From: Allantophomopsis cytisporea
Lineage: Eukaryota; Ascomycota; Leotiomycetes; Phacidiales; Phacidiaceae
Direction: 5' to 3'
Length of the DNA stretch: 64,000 nt
Assembly: GCA_024752435.1 (NCBI GenBank)
Contig: CP103026.1
Location: 930,001 to 994,000 of the forward strand
Position 1 is the first letter of the stretch, and each line of letters starts with the position of its first letter. The notes beneath the pieces are model-generated. The model was not told where the DNA came from. It did not search any database and saw nothing but the letters and a program-made list of their open reading frames with translations. Made by a program: the position numbers and the translations under genes. Below, piece by piece: positions 46,701 to 58,514 of this stretch.

Positions 46701-47129
46701 CTCTTTGGCATGCTTTCTACTATGCTTAGCAGCTACCTCGCTAACGACTGTAGCACGACGCAGATCTTCAGTGTCATTTGTGTGCTTGTCCTTCTTATTG
46801 TGCCCCGATCTCCATGAGCCTTGTTCTTCCTTGGTATTCTGCCTCTTTAGATGGTATCTTCTGTCTTTCTCAGAGGCAAGACCAAGCCACGCCTCTTCAA
46901 GAGCATTGTTGTCATATGCGGAGAACGGTCGTGGAGGATGTTTGTTCGTTTCAGACCCAGTCGGGATTGGGACCGCAGAAAGAGGATCATCGATTGGGAG
47001 TGGAGATGAGTAGAAGAATTGAGCTCTGAGTTCCGGGATGTCTTCGAAGCCGTTGGCCCCCGTGAAGATGACCGTGCGACCTCTACTGAGGTGACAGGTG
47101 GGTCCATAAGTATGATTTGCAGTAGACAT
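43731..47129 (-). CDS. DDHD-domain phospholipase (PA-PLA1/Ddl1-like)
   Basis: One long exon of 1,132 residues. The N-terminal portion (about 100-430) is charged and disordered, with Lys/Ala-rich KKAAKKAKK repeats. A conserved region begins near 480 (LPALQMMPIYWSPVHDIAEV, GTWFYKDSMLPVEP). An alpha/beta-hydrolase part follows: DLILVIHGIGQKLSERVESF and the nucleophile elbow VIAHSLGSAMALDVL with Ser870. A DDHD-like end segment includes FFVGSPAGFFLLLEKGKLVP, VMHYNDPIAYRLN and YLNMLGAHSSYW. The family hydrolyses phosphatidic acid and related phospholipids at organelle membranes; yeast Ddl1 is mitochondrial. Substrate here is inferred. I took the first ATG (47129); the frame continues upstream only without an ATG. 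A GTGAGT at the very end, overlapping the stop, could act as a splice donor, so the last few residues are less certain. Confidence 0.88.
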   Translation of the reverse strand: MSTANHTYGPTCHLSRGRTVIFTGANGFEDIPELRAQFFYSSPLPIDDPLSAVPIPTGSETNKHPPRPFSAYDNNALEEAWLGLASEKDRRYHLKRQNTKEEQGSWRSGHNKKDKHTNDTEDLRRATVVSEVAAKHSRKHAKESSSKRSKRAAKLETQPIDGAVVDTAPQVVPVQGDPCELDFGGSSKGEAQTAADRKTIKELEASGNPYNSHSEYSPHAQLDEQLPVCCEELHQDLKAENKNGFSGMLKRINSKASEHQKLIQDVMLEQAKLRTSSVNATEAGPSTGPSTVKEDKKAAKKAAKKAKKEATGKAQGDAADDSDNHSTVGEDSVKMTDEEKSRAHKLYEKHIKSKAYKDTEKHKETDESDQSSRPSSSKVADAPYGSSPATHNTTGFPFLRAPSRRGKTGSRSPSPEPSIHESEAQESETGNVSENSPEDIPVPVHHEKDGEIVSAHSAHKSSKIISEVPVGVSRLHLVQLPALQMMPIYWSPVHDIAEVTRGTWFYKDSMLPVEPAVANQLEMGYRELRPWSQTWSDELNSAIEVGAIGEEKISHKLWPTEADHKPSAKHGIIHETLSSEPSCAARCFHGEAAAVGAIELLNDENSLKPWERPKRYPNHEVIYKDSQNAFLLKSNLQPSAYYGRKPLAKIKKGTTVGIHVIRGFDWKLWGKLHPTKKSATAIKIEQAAPVSGDADAPKENQCLACRDQENRPKVTDLILVIHGIGQKLSERVESFHFTHAINAFRRSVNVELGNEAVHRVLRPELGGMMVLPVNWRSNLSFEEGGPMKADDHAKMAAKDNFTLKDITPDTIPAVRNLISDVMLDIPFYMSHHKPKMIAALVNEANRVYRLWCKNNPEFHEKGRVHVIAHSLGSAMALDVLSKQPTFVKPGDVANKKTPSKFFDFDTKNLFFVGSPAGFFLLLEKGKLVPRKARNKPDAEDSDDKGKRTTSDAGIFGSLAVDNLYNVMHYNDPIAYRLNATVDPVYASSIKSAQVPSATTGFFESIGNAMRNITPGITTPTDLAVGQVAKPTAPARMPSTLEMEVHDFTREEIAEKKFYLLNDNGQVDWFLSSGGGPLEIQYLNMLGAHSSYWESKDFIRMLVLECGRKPGRKSTLPNMRAVKETRKQRKSSE

Positions 47130-48279
47130 TATGATCTGCCCGAGGTTAGCTTTGCCCTTAGGAATCACAGCAAATAGTCCTCCCGTTTCTGCAGTGTGGG
47201 AGATCTACTTAATATATCGGAGTACTAGGAAGGAAATATACTAAGAGTTGGTACGTGCAACCCTGACCCGGCAGAGCCGCTTGGTATTCTAGGTGGATGC
47301 TTCCAGAACTCGTAGTTGCGACAATGATTTGCGATTTGTGATTTCTGTCACAGCCTCACTGGGATGCGGAACTTATGATAAAGAATGGTTGACGGAGAAT
47401 GAACGAGAATGATGGTAAGATGATGAGAGGTGGAAGAGCAAACTAGCTAGATATTACTTTGCAGCATACCATATCCATGATACTGCAGCTATTATGGAGG
47501 TAGCGACGTAAGAACGAGTCTGCGTGTCTGCCTACCTTCTTTTGTTTTGATACACCGGAAGCTGCCACGAGGAAGCGATGACGTCGGTAGAATCGGGAGT
47601 TCTACACCGACGCCTGGCAAATTCGCATTAACTGGCGAATTACGTACCTGCGTGTAAATAAAGCTTTTCACATTGGAAGTTGTCTAACTCAGATTCTCAC
47701 AACCTTACTCATCAGAATGATGGCTGGTTTGTTCTATTAGCAATTTGTTTTCTTGGTTCTATTTTACTTGATTTTGACGCCCGTGAAGCTATTTGAAAGC
47801 ATGGCTGGCTGGTACCAGAAAGTTCAGGAGCGCCAAGCAAGCGAAGATACAATGCTCCTGGTGGTGCCGCAGGGAAATACAAACATGAGCATAGTTGTGA
47901 AATGACATTAGACTTGATGATAATAGTAGCTGTGCAGTAGAGGTGAAGCTTGAATCTTTTATTTTAAAAACTTTTGGTGCTTTTTTATTTAATCCCAGTT
48001 CGTGGGAAACGAAAGTGCTGTTGAAATCCGACAAGTGAGGGTGTGGAAAAATACACACTTAAAAGTTACTGCTGATGAAGAGATTTAATCAATCCAAAGC
48101 GCTCAGGTTCGAGAAGCGTGATAATGAAGGTTATGGTGAGGAACAGAGTTGGATGAAATAGCCTACACAAGTGTTGAGGAATTAGATGAAAGAGTATCGA
48201 AACGCAATCGATCAAGAATCGCATCAAGAGTATTATGAGGAATCAGATATGAAAGATGCAAAAGACAGAGCATGGTCCA
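47130..48279. other. Promoter region of the DDHD gene and preceding 3' UTR
   Basis: About 1.15 kb between two minus-strand genes. No coding signal or notable repeat seen. Confidence 0.55.
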
Positions 48280-51022
48280 TTAAATCTTAAGGTGCTTTCT
48301 CCACTTGCTGAAACCTTTGTGACCTGGTGCCAGATCGCGAGTTGCTGAGTTGAGAATGGCATCAACAGTCATCTCGTTCCTCAGACGGGAGCCCTGCATT
48401 GGCGTGAATAGTGCTGGTGTTGGTTGACCCATGCATGATAGAAACGGGCTCTCAGGATCCCACAAGAGAGGAGGGCTGTCCGCTGAGATTCCGGGACGTC
48501 TTTTATTCTCACTTTTGACGGTGATTTGATTGTTCAGAAAAGCAGTCATTTCGCCGACAGAGGTCAAAAGCTCTGCTGTAGCACCAAGCATCTCAAGGAC
48601 AGTGTAGGCATCTTGGATTTGGAGATCGAGGATATGATCAGGGGTGCAAAAGTTTCTGATACTCATATCTTTTGCGAGAGTCTTCCAGCTGGCGAGGACT
48701 GTGTTACGGCGGATAGCATTGTAGCTATTCTGGCCATAGAATTGCATCTTTTTCTGGTGTGCCACAATAACATCTCGCTATGATGCATTAGATAACTTCT
48801 ATCAAGCAGGAAAAATAATGTGGGGCTCACCTGAGTAGCTTGGTCATATTGGAATTCTACCACATCCAACCGACCCTTGGTACGCCACCACTCGGCAGCT
48901 TGTTTTGCGACGATTTCACCGATGCGTCCCGAACGTAATTGTACCATCAGAAAATTGTTTGCGGTGGTGCAAAGGCAAAGCTCTAATTCCATGTATATGG
49001 CTGCTTGCTTGTCACGTGTCACAGAGATAGTAACATTATGGTGAACATGTATTGGGAAAGGGGCAGATGCTTTCTTTGGTGAAAGACCAGCCTTCTCACT
49101 CTACCATACCTATGTTAATGGTCTGTAGAAGTTGAAGTTAGAACACACTTACCAATTCCTTAATCTTATCTCCAAAGCCACGCTTGTGGTACTTCTCATC
49201 TGACTCCTCAATTGCGGGCGAGGCAGTCACACCAAGCCAGCCACGAGGTCCAAACATCTCCTTCATAGGGGAACGGGTGCGTGGTGGAATGGAAGTTTCT
49301 GGAATATCAACAACTACTGTGCTTTGACCAAAGCTCTGAGTAGTGATCGATGGAGGGAGAGAAAATCCAAGTGATCCTTGTGGGAAGACTGGACTTACGG
49401 CACCCCCGATTTCAGAATTGTTATGAGTCATCGAGTGTAGAGTTTGCTTGTTAGCATCATCCTGAGTGCGAACAGCACCTCTATCTGAACGAACAGAGGA
49501 GGGTCCACTTGGAGAACTGAATGGTGATCTCAGTCGAAGTGGAACCTGCGAGCCTTCTGGGGAATCCGATCTGAGGGAAGCAGTTGTACTTGGGTCATAG
49601 TGTTGAGGAGAACGGCCTCGGGGAGTCTCGTAGCTGTATTTTGGGATGGACATACGTTTTCCAGCTGTAGTTCCACGATAAGTTGATGGGTGGTCCTCCT
49701 TTGGCTTGATCATGCCACTTCTCTTTGTCTGTCGAGCTTGTTTTCGGAGAGTTTTGTGATACTCATCCAGATTCAACTCGCTATCAACCGGAACAGTATT
49801 GGATTCCTCGCGAAGTGTACGGTGGTAGTCATCTAGGGCAAACCGGCCATCTACGTGCTCTGGAGATTCTGCAATACCCGAATCGTTTTCATCGCCCGGA
49901 TAAATTGAACTTGGGGATAAAGCTCGATAAGTCTCATTTTCAATATGAGCTTGCTGAGACAGGGCCGGAGTACAGACCTCTACAATAGACGGCATCTTCC
50001 CTAAACCTATCAGGCAAGAATCCTCTCGAACGGTTTTATCATTGCCAACGTCAACAGATGTGCTGCGGTGCGTCTTATTTTCAGGCTCATACAGAACTGG
50101 AATCTCTGCGTTTCTGTTAGCCCAAAATCAAGGGAAATGTTGCATGTGCGGCTACCTTGATGCGAAGTACCAGCAATCGAAGACTCCGAGATATCGAGTG
50201 ACGATCGACCTTCCAAAGCTTGAGATGCCTCAAAAACGTTCTCATGACGACTGCTTTGCGATCTACTACGTGAAGCTTGGAAGGAAGGAAGTGAATAGAT
50301 AGCATTCTTTCTTTTGCCTCCCATGTGATCGGTATTCATTTCACTTGAGGTAGTATTGCTCTGCTGATAACCAGATTCCGAACTGGTACGGAATGGATCA
50401 GCTTGCTCATGGTCCAGTCTTGGAAATTCCTCTTGGAGTGGATTACTTCGAAAGATATCGCGGACTTGAGCAACAGCTTCCAGTGACTTTTGTCTCTCAG
50501 GAGACTGTCGGCTTCCATCACTACACAAAGTCAATATTTATTGAGGAATGGACTGAGTTTAGATCAAACTTACGGACTCATGTCAGCCATCTCGCCCAGC
50601 CAGTCGTCGACTCTTTCTTCGATTCGAGGCTTTTTGCTTGGACTCAGAGCTCTAAAATGACCAAAGATAGATGATGACGCGTCGGAACTCGATGCTGTAG
50701 ATACGGTCTTCAAACGGTGTTGTGGTTGGCGACGTGGAGTTGAGGCCATGTGTCGAGCGATTGTAGGTGTTATTGAATCACTTTGAGGAGGGAAATGGTT
50801 TGGAGCAGAACCTGTAATAGTACTAGAACGGCGTGCACGCGGAGACGGGGTTCTATGATTAGGTGGTTGAGATTGCCACTTAGAACTCTGCGTGGTGGAA
50901 GGAAGTAAATCTCTGGATGACTTCTGAATCTGCAGTGGCTTCGGAGCTTTTGGGGTGTGGAGGGATGGTAGTGGCGGCAGGTCTCTGTCAAGATACTTTG
51001 TAGGGGACTTTGGTTGCTCCAT
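48280..51022 (-). CDS. Fungal protein of unknown function, disordered N-terminus
   Basis: Five exons on the minus strand: 51022-50574, 50520-50156, 50105-49153, 49100-48831 and 48777-48280, giving 844 residues. Each junction was fixed by reading frame. Exon 2 to 3 uses a 50-nt intron ending CAG; a nearer AG would leave the frame wrong. Residues 1 to about 590 are Ser/Pro/Arg-rich and disordered, with a PxxP-rich start (RDLPPLPSLHTPKAPKPLQI) and two copies of the motif D-x-Y-H-(R/K)-T-L-R (LDDYHRTLRE, LDEYHKTLRK). The last 250 or so residues look folded: a beta-rich stretch (FPIHVHHNVTISV, AAIYMELELCLCTTANNFLM), then helices (GEIVAKQAAEWWRTKGRLDV, LDLQIQDAYTVLEMLGATAE). I do not recognise a family. 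There is no signal peptide or membrane segment. Confidence 0.75.
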
Positions 51023-53051
51023 GATGAGCTATCCAGCCCGAGTAGTCGCTTCGTACTTAACTTTAGGTCGTGTCTGCTTGGCCTAACGATGGTTGTTGGC
51101 TGTGATGATAATGAAGTGTGTTCCGTTAGTAAAGGTCTCGTTGGTGCAAGGGAATAACAACGACGTAGGATTTGAGGAGTTTGGACACGTGAATAGGAGA
51201 TATGTGAAGTAGATTGTGAAGCGGGTCGCAGTTGAAGCTTCTATCGGAAGGTTCTGACACGAATATCGGTATGCCTTGAAGTAGAAGACTTTTCGTGTTT
51301 GTGTATGCATATGTGTATGTTTTGTTCCTCAAGTCCCAAGACATCTACTTTCGCGCACACTTACCGTTGCTTAATGACAGACCTGAAAAACAACATATTC
51401 GATTCCAACTGCCTACTCACTCTCGTTATCACTATCCTCACTAACCAATTGATAACTTCTCCGAAAAGCGCGACCGTTAAGCTTCGCAGTCCAAGAGTCG
51501 ACCAAGTACCATTTCAAATCCCCTTCACATCTGAGGGCTGCTTCAACGAGACAGAAAGGGCAAGAGCCGTACTCTGACCAGAAAGGGTGGCCCCGCAAAG
51601 CGCGGTTGGACTCTGCATCTTCCTTGACTATGGTATATATATTTCGTACTTAAATGACCAAAGAAAGTTGATGGTATAACCGTATGTTGAAACCTATGTG
51701 ATTCCAACAGATGAAGTGTATGTACATTGATGATAAATTACTTACTGTCTTGAGACTCTAGTGTGGTCACAGCACATAGGATCTTCAGAGCCACATTCTG
51801 ACTACCTACCTTGCCTGTTTCCTTTCAAGGTATGGCCCTTCTCCACTTACAATGAATAACTCTGGAACAAGAGATGGTCTCATCCTAGGAAATACAGAAA
51901 ATAATTCATACCACCCCTCTATCCAAGTCCTGTTTGATGCAGCGAGTAACTACATTTGTAGTCTACAATCCGGATCAAGGAACTCTGAGCGCCATGAGGC
52001 TGACCTGTAGTACTATGTCCTTTCAAAGAGCCGAACATATATATAAGTTCATGAGAAGACGTTGTTAACGAATCTTAGCAATATTCATAAGGTTAGAATA
52101 GAGAGGAGATAGATATGTCTACGAATGTTACAGTCTATATCAGTCCGGCGTATGTAAGCCTTGCTTACCAATCAGCAGCGATAATCAGTAAGGTAGCTAC
52201 AGTATTCCACGAGATAGCTCAAAATCGAAGCCATTCGTTATTCGAATGAATAACGGTAGCCAAAGCATCACCTTTGCACTTCTGCAAGGGTGTCGAGCCT
52301 GCCAGGAGCTCTCAAAGTGTTTGATCCTATATTGATATTCAAGTCAATTTTGCCCCACTCTCAGGATAAGAAGCTTCGTAATACAGTGCTGGGGGGTCTT
52401 ATGGTCACATCGAGAGTCGGAAGAACTTTAACAGCAGAATCGACTTTCTTACCATCACTCATCTACGAATAAAGTAATTAAGCATACTTTTATTCGCAAT
52501 TCGTCTTACCTTTGACGTAGGTCTTCTAATTGGAGCCGTTCATTGCGTACGTTTGATAGTCGTCAGTACTTTGGTGCTCGGCCATTGGAACTGGCTTATT
52601 CGTTATCTACCTTCCCAATGTAGTATCGAGCCATCTACTCCATGGGCACCCGCTCCCTTCAACCACTCATCACCTCCATCACAGACCGTCCACCATGCAG
52701 ACTTGCGGCTCAGAAGACGCGTATCAGACTTCTCACAGGTGGAGTGTCTACCATTGACTGGCCACAAAAATATGCATGATATTCCTGCTGCCTACGCGGC
52801 TCGACATGAAGACTACGAGTATCCTCCAGTGACTTTTCATGCTTGTCGTACCATGTCGTAATCTGAGCCCCTCGTCTATGATTGTGCTTATTTTCTTTTT
52901 ATGTTCTATACGACTTCTGTTTCCTCATTCTTCTAATTTCTAATTCTCTCGGGTCATCCATCGTGAACTCCTCATTGAACACACATCATTGTCCAGGCAA
53001 GGTATACGACTGTCTTGCAGGTGGCACGGCTGCCACGTTTGAGACAACGAC
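51023..53051. other. Divergent spacer between two uncharacterised genes
   Basis: About 2 kb between the 844-residue and 763-residue protein genes, read away from each other. It holds one CACGTG box (51186-51191). Open frames (for example 52553-52861) show no family features. No gene is supported. Confidence 0.55.
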
Positions 53052-55399
53052 ATGCCTTACGCGGATAATCTGTATTCTATTGACGACAGCTCTGATTCGG
53101 AGTCGTTCAGTGACGAGCTTTCGCCCACAGATGGCTACTTTTCCCAGCGAAATCATCCACAAGAGATGATGATACCCAGTCCAGGAACCAATGAGAATGC
53201 AAGCACTGCCGAGTCCAAGGCTCAAGAGGCCCAAGCAGAAGCTTCCTCGAACAATGATCGTATAACATCATATAGACCAGCATCGCCTCCTCTTCAGCCC
53301 TTGGAACCCTCTCATTCCTTCAATTCTTCATCTCAAAGTAGAAGCCCTACAGGCACGTCGCCGACGAGTCATATACTTGGTTCTCAATTACAGTCACACA
53401 GCCAGCATAGCAGTCACAATAGTCCGATCGCAAGTCCTTTCATAAGACCATATACACAGCCCCCGCCGGCATACTCTGCAGCAGTATCGCAGCCACGGGT
53501 AAATGAGCACCCAAGCTATAGTACCATATCCACCCAACGGCTCGAAGAAGGAAGAAGCCCATTCCATAATAATCAGCAACCAGAAAGTATGGGGACCCCA
53601 AGAGACTCCGAGAATGAGAGAACTCCGCTTTTTAGAAGGGCTCAAGATAGAGCGTCCAATAGGCTCAGTTGCCGGAGGTTGCTGCTCCTTTTGATTTTTA
53701 TTGCATTGGTGATTGCATCAATCATAATAGGAGTAACAACTGGAAACACGGTGGGTTATATTGTCTTCTTCAGTTGAGATCATTCAGCTAATGTAAGCTG
53801 CAAAAGTCACGCAGCCGACGCCCTGAGGACAACCCAAGTGGATCCCCTGGAACCCATAAGGGTGATGGTAGAAAGGATGTTGGTGGAGGCAAGGGAGGCA
53901 AGGGAGGCCCACCAACAGCACCTAGTGGACCATACTGCCCACGAGCTACTTATCACGTTGATAAAAGTCCGGCTGTTCATGCTTTGGATTCCAAGAATGC
54001 CTTAGGGGTCTTCCAGGCTTTAGATGATAAAGACCAAAATGGTAATCATCATTATATTGACACTGCTGGCGAAGTCCACATCCGCAAAGCACTCAACGGT
54101 GCCAAAGATGCATACATTACTACCGATTTCTATGTCAGCGATCGTTCGTTGGAAGAGTATATTCGTCAAGAGACAAACGATGGATATCTCGTAGTCACGA
54201 CCCCTCAATGGACCAGAGACCCTAATGGCCCCATCAATAGTTGCATCTCTGTCGAGATCACGGTCTGGCTACCTGATTATACCCAGATCTCAGACTTGAA
54301 CGTGGGAGTAAGAAATCTCAACATTCGGGTTTTCGACGATGTCAAAACTTATGTCTCAGACTCTTCGAAGATTGGCACCACCTCAGGCTCCATTTATTTT
54401 CCTGGAGGGAAACCTGATTCTAGTCACCGTTCCTCTGTACACTCTTTGGATTTCGATCTGCCAAAACTTCCAAAATTTCCAAAGCTACCGAAGCTACCAA
54501 ACCCAGTGTATCTAATTCACAAGCTTCCCGAATACTTTGAGAATCCCGAAGACTCTCGTCCTCGTACGGACGTCTCAACATCAGACCAACCAGGGAACAC
54601 CATAGCCTCACCAGAACCCTCTCCGAAGACCTTCTCATCCCGTGATACTCGCATCGAGACCATATCTGGTCACATTGAAGGAACATTCCAACAGTATGAT
54701 AGTCTCTATCTCTCCACCAAATCGGGCAACATAGACGCGTATGTTGCACCGCACCCAGTTCTCAAGAGTGACCCAAAACCCGCCTCACTTGGCATTCACA
54801 GTATATCCGGCACAATCCGCGCCAAGTACGACTTGCGCTACACTGCGGACTTGCCACTGCGTGACTACCACACTGATGTGTGTACCACCTCTGGCACCAT
54901 CACTGGCGACTATATCATCGGCTCGCGACTCCATATCATGACGACTTCCGGAGATATAGACATCTCCGCACTGCCGTTTGGCATCCTCGAAGATGGCGCA
55001 AAGGCAGATTTCCTCACTCAAAGCACGAGCGGCGGGCTGGACGTTGTAGTTCTTGATCTACCAGCTTCTACACTTGAGACTTATAATGACCCGTATAGGC
55101 TCATTGCCGCGAAGGGTGCTTACACGTCCCTTAAGTCTCACCATTCTTCTAAATCTGGCCATATCCACATTCGTCTACCCCAGGCGTTTGAGGGACAGCT
55201 GGCAGCGAGGTCGGTGTCTGGCGGTATTAGAGTCGTCGGTGAAGGGGTTCGGATCATCTATCGTGATGATAAGGGGTGGGGTCCTAAGAAGGTTGTGGCG
55301 ATTAAAGGGGAAGGGGATGTGGCTGGGTTGGGCGATGTATCAGTTGAAGGAATCAGTGGGAACTTGGATGTTGAGGTTGGGAAGGTTTTGGTGATGTGA
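53052..55399 (+). CDS. Type II membrane protein with repetitive beta-rich ectodomain (DUF4097/adhesin-like)
   Basis: Two exons, 53052-53750 and about 53807-55399, give about 763 residues. Residues 1-205 are acidic, then Ser/Pro/Gln-rich and disordered. One transmembrane helix (about 209-230, LLLLLIFIALVIASIIIGVT) follows the basic stretch SNRLSCRR, so the N-terminus should face the cytosol and the remaining roughly 530 residues the outside or lumen. The ectodomain starts with a Gly/Lys linker. It then repeats short strands ending in SG: IGTTSGSIYF, TISGHIEGTF, LSTKSGNIDA, HSISGTIRAK, TTSGTITGDY, MTTSGDIDIS, SVSGGIRVVG, EGISGNLDVE. This looks like the stacked beta repeat of DUF4097-type putative adhesins. 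A Pro/Lys tract (LPKLPKFPKLPKLP) interrupts it. The intron acceptor may lie 9 nt upstream (TAAG ending 53797), same frame. Function unknown. Confidence 0.78.
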
Positions 55400-56331
55400 A
55401 ACGAATTTACAATGAAACGTTGTTGGGTATAAATAACGCAGATCATGTTTGTGTTGATGGGGTTCCTTCCACTGCCTTGTTTATATGTCTTTTCAAGGGT
55501 ACTATGGGCACGTATAGTTATTATTATGAAGTACACATGGCTTTAGTTTTAATGCGAGAAATTTCATCCGACTGTCCCTGCTGAACTGTAAGAAGCTGTC
55601 ACTCTATGGAGCTCAGCGAAAGATGTAGACCATGATTATGAGGGCAAGGTGATGTCAGATTGCGTCTCTTCACTAATCCACTGGAGATCTTGTTCATCAT
55701 AGATACATTGTTAACAAGCTAAAGACCCAACAAAATGATACAATGTAAAGACATAGCAAGTAATATAACCAAATTTAGTGGAAACTTAGGAGATAGTCTG
55801 TTCATCAGTGATTTTCAGTTCTTTGATGTGCCTCAAGGCGGAGGCTGCCACTTCGGATCAGCGTTATCCAATGTATCGGTGGCTAGAACACCCGGTCTAT
55901 GATTCACGTCATGGCAAGAGCATCACAAGGAGCAAATAAGCAACATACGAGGAGTTTTGCACTGGTCGAGCTTTGCACTCTATTTCCCTGCCCAAACGCA
56001 CACCTGTCGTGCCACCTACTAGATAGCACAACTATTCCAATCTAAACGCCTCATAAAGAAAGGAACCTGATCTCGAGGTCATCTTAACCTCGGTAACTAA
56101 ATAAATAAAAACGCCGTTGCTGATGCAGAGGGAAAGAGAAAACCACAGCCACTCCTCGCTACTCTAGTATAAAAAGAACAGATTTTGTCCTGAGGTATTG
56201 TACTGGTGAACTCGCTTTGGTGTTCGATAGGTGCATGCTTGTTATGAAAGCATATCGGGTATAGGTATTGCGCAAGTGAATTGTAAACATGTATGTACTG
56301 TTTATGTAGGTTGAGTCGTGCATCTGCATAA
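55400..56331. other. Spacer between convergent genes
   Basis: About 930 bp, no supportable gene; presumably 3' UTRs of the membrane-protein and carrier genes. Confidence 0.6.
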
Positions 56332-58514
56332 CTATTGAAGAGCGAGGATGCCCTTCGCCTTCTCGTAAACGACATATGTGATGCTGACGGATGGAACAAC
56401 CTTGAGTAGGTTGGGTGTGATGCCCTTGTAGAGACCCTTGTATCCTTCGTTTTTGAGAGTCTTAGCTAAGACATCTGTCCAGCCATTATATGTGGGCGGG
56501 TGCTGAACGGTCCCTTGAGCTTGTAGTCTTGTTCTCAAGACATTGAGGGGATATACAATGCTGGCACCAAACGCTCCGCTGAAGCCACCAATGAGGGCAG
56601 TCAAGAAACTGCCTGGCTTAGCATCCTCCTCATGACAACCACGCCTCTTGGCGTTGTAGGAGACCACGGTAGATTTGAGGTAATGGAATGTTCCCAGGTC
56701 AATTGCAGAATAAGGGAACATACCCACAAGACCCATAGTCAATCCGCGATAATAGGTACGCATACCACCCTGCCGCCACATCTTTTTGGCTGTCGCAGCA
56801 ATGAGAGCATTACCAGAGAGGCCGTTGGGTACGACTTCGCACTGCATACGGAACTTAAGTGTATCAAGAGGATATACCACGAGTCTGAGAAATGTTAGTG
56901 CAATAAAGGGATGAGTAACATCTAAACTTACTGTGATGCCATTCCTCCAGCTCCACCAGCTAGGAAGTTGTTGTACCAGTTGATTTTGAGTGGGTCGCCA
57001 TGTCCCTCGAGTTGAGCAAGTAGACGTCTGGCAGCTTCATAAGAGCCAAACTTAAAAGCAGACTCTGGCATAACCTTCACAACGTTGAGACCATTGCCTA
57101 AAGACGATCAACACGGGTAAATTTCTCGAACGCGCAGAGAGCTTACCTGCAAAAAGACTTCGGATTCCACCGGCTCGCCATAGCTCTTTCGACGCGTCGA
57201 TGAGTGGTCGGCCAGCTACCTTGACAGCTTGAGCCGGGTTGCCTTGCTTTGCTTCTACTAAAGACTCCCCAACCTTGGCGCCAGTGTTGGCAATAAGATA
57301 TACCTTCAGACGATCAAGCGGTGCTGTAGACGTACGCGATACAGCACCCGCAAGACCACCAGCCGCGAAGTAGCCTGGTTGCGGAAGACAATCTGTCAGC
57401 GAGATTTTCACGGCAGCCTTGACGTTCTCGACGGGGTGAGGAGGGCTTGTCTGGAGCTCTGCATCATCTTCCCAAGCCCCGGAGAACGATGGCGAGGGAG
57501 GCTCAAAGGATGGATCGAGTCCGACTTCGTGCATTTTGTTCGTTGAAGAGTTGCTGTGGGGCGATGCGATGTTTATGATGGACCCAAAAAGAATTGAGAA
57601 AATACCTAAGCCCTGTGCCGTTTCCTCGCTGACCTGCGTATCTCCTTCTGCGTTTACTGTGACGGTAGACGTGTAATATGAAAGAATGACTTTGAGTCCG
57701 GGCTTGCTCGACGGTATAAAGAGCAAAAAGTTCCTGTGTGGTTTCGGAATTAGCTCTATGACTTTCGTGGTGTTCCTTATTGAGGTATTCCCCATTAAGG
57801 TAGCATAGTTTAAAAGTGAACCACAATAACCCTACAAGGGACACACAATCAATGCGAATATGATTAGAAGCTATAGGACAATGCTTCACATCACAGCACA
57901 AAGACACGAAATGTAATATAACAAGCAGAACGGAAAAGCGGGGCAATCTTACCTCCACTCATCGTAGCTGATAACCCCATCATTATTGGCGTCGACATCA
58001 TCGAATAATTTATCGAGTTTCGAAGTAGGTACTGTGAGACCGGCAGACTTAAAAGCCGCTTGGAGCTCATTCTTGTCCAGTTTACCATTATTGTCACGAT
58101 CTATCGATTTGAACAGGTCCAGTAGCTCTTTCTCTGTATGTTCGACAAATATTCTGAAATCTGATAAGAAAACTGATCAGCTCGAACTCGGTAGGGAGGG
58201 TTCTCTGGTATAATCGAATCTCCCAGCAAGTCTCCGTTAAAGCATTACCTTCATATGAGATCTTCTGACCATCTCCGTTACAGATGACCTTTATCACATC
58301 CCGCAACAAGTCGTCGGCATTCTTTAGAGCTGTGACGTTGTTAGATCACAACCGTAGCTGATAAGTTCTGAGGCGGATATGACTGACGGTGATCAATCTT
58401 CCTTAAGCCCTTCTTCAACCCCTTGAAGTCCAATATACCCTTTTTTTGCGGATCTAGCTGGCTCCATAATTCCTCAACCCGAGCATCCTTTGAATTTTGG
58501 CTCTCGAGCTCCAT
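56332..58514 (-). CDS. sal1: Calcium-regulated mitochondrial ATP-Mg/phosphate carrier (Sal1/SCaMC type)
   Basis: Six exons on the minus strand: 58514-58388, 58329-58249, 58160-57953, 57733-57147, 57097-56932 and 56884-56332, giving 573 residues. Phase is kept at every junction. The N-terminal calcium-sensing half has two canonical EF-hand loops, DRDNNGKLDKNE and DANNDGVISYDE, and two degenerate ones (DPQKKGILDFKG, and a shortened NGDGQKISYEG). The C-terminal half has three mitochondrial carrier repeats with signatures TAPLDRLK, VYPLDTLK and VYPLNVLRTR. The third lacks the usual acidic residue, as is common in this subfamily. Family members exchange ATP-Mg for phosphate across the inner mitochondrial membrane when cytosolic calcium rises. 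Intron 1 uses donor GTCAGT. Intron 3 is 219 nt. Three gene-proximal exons encode the EF-hands. Confidence 0.93.
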
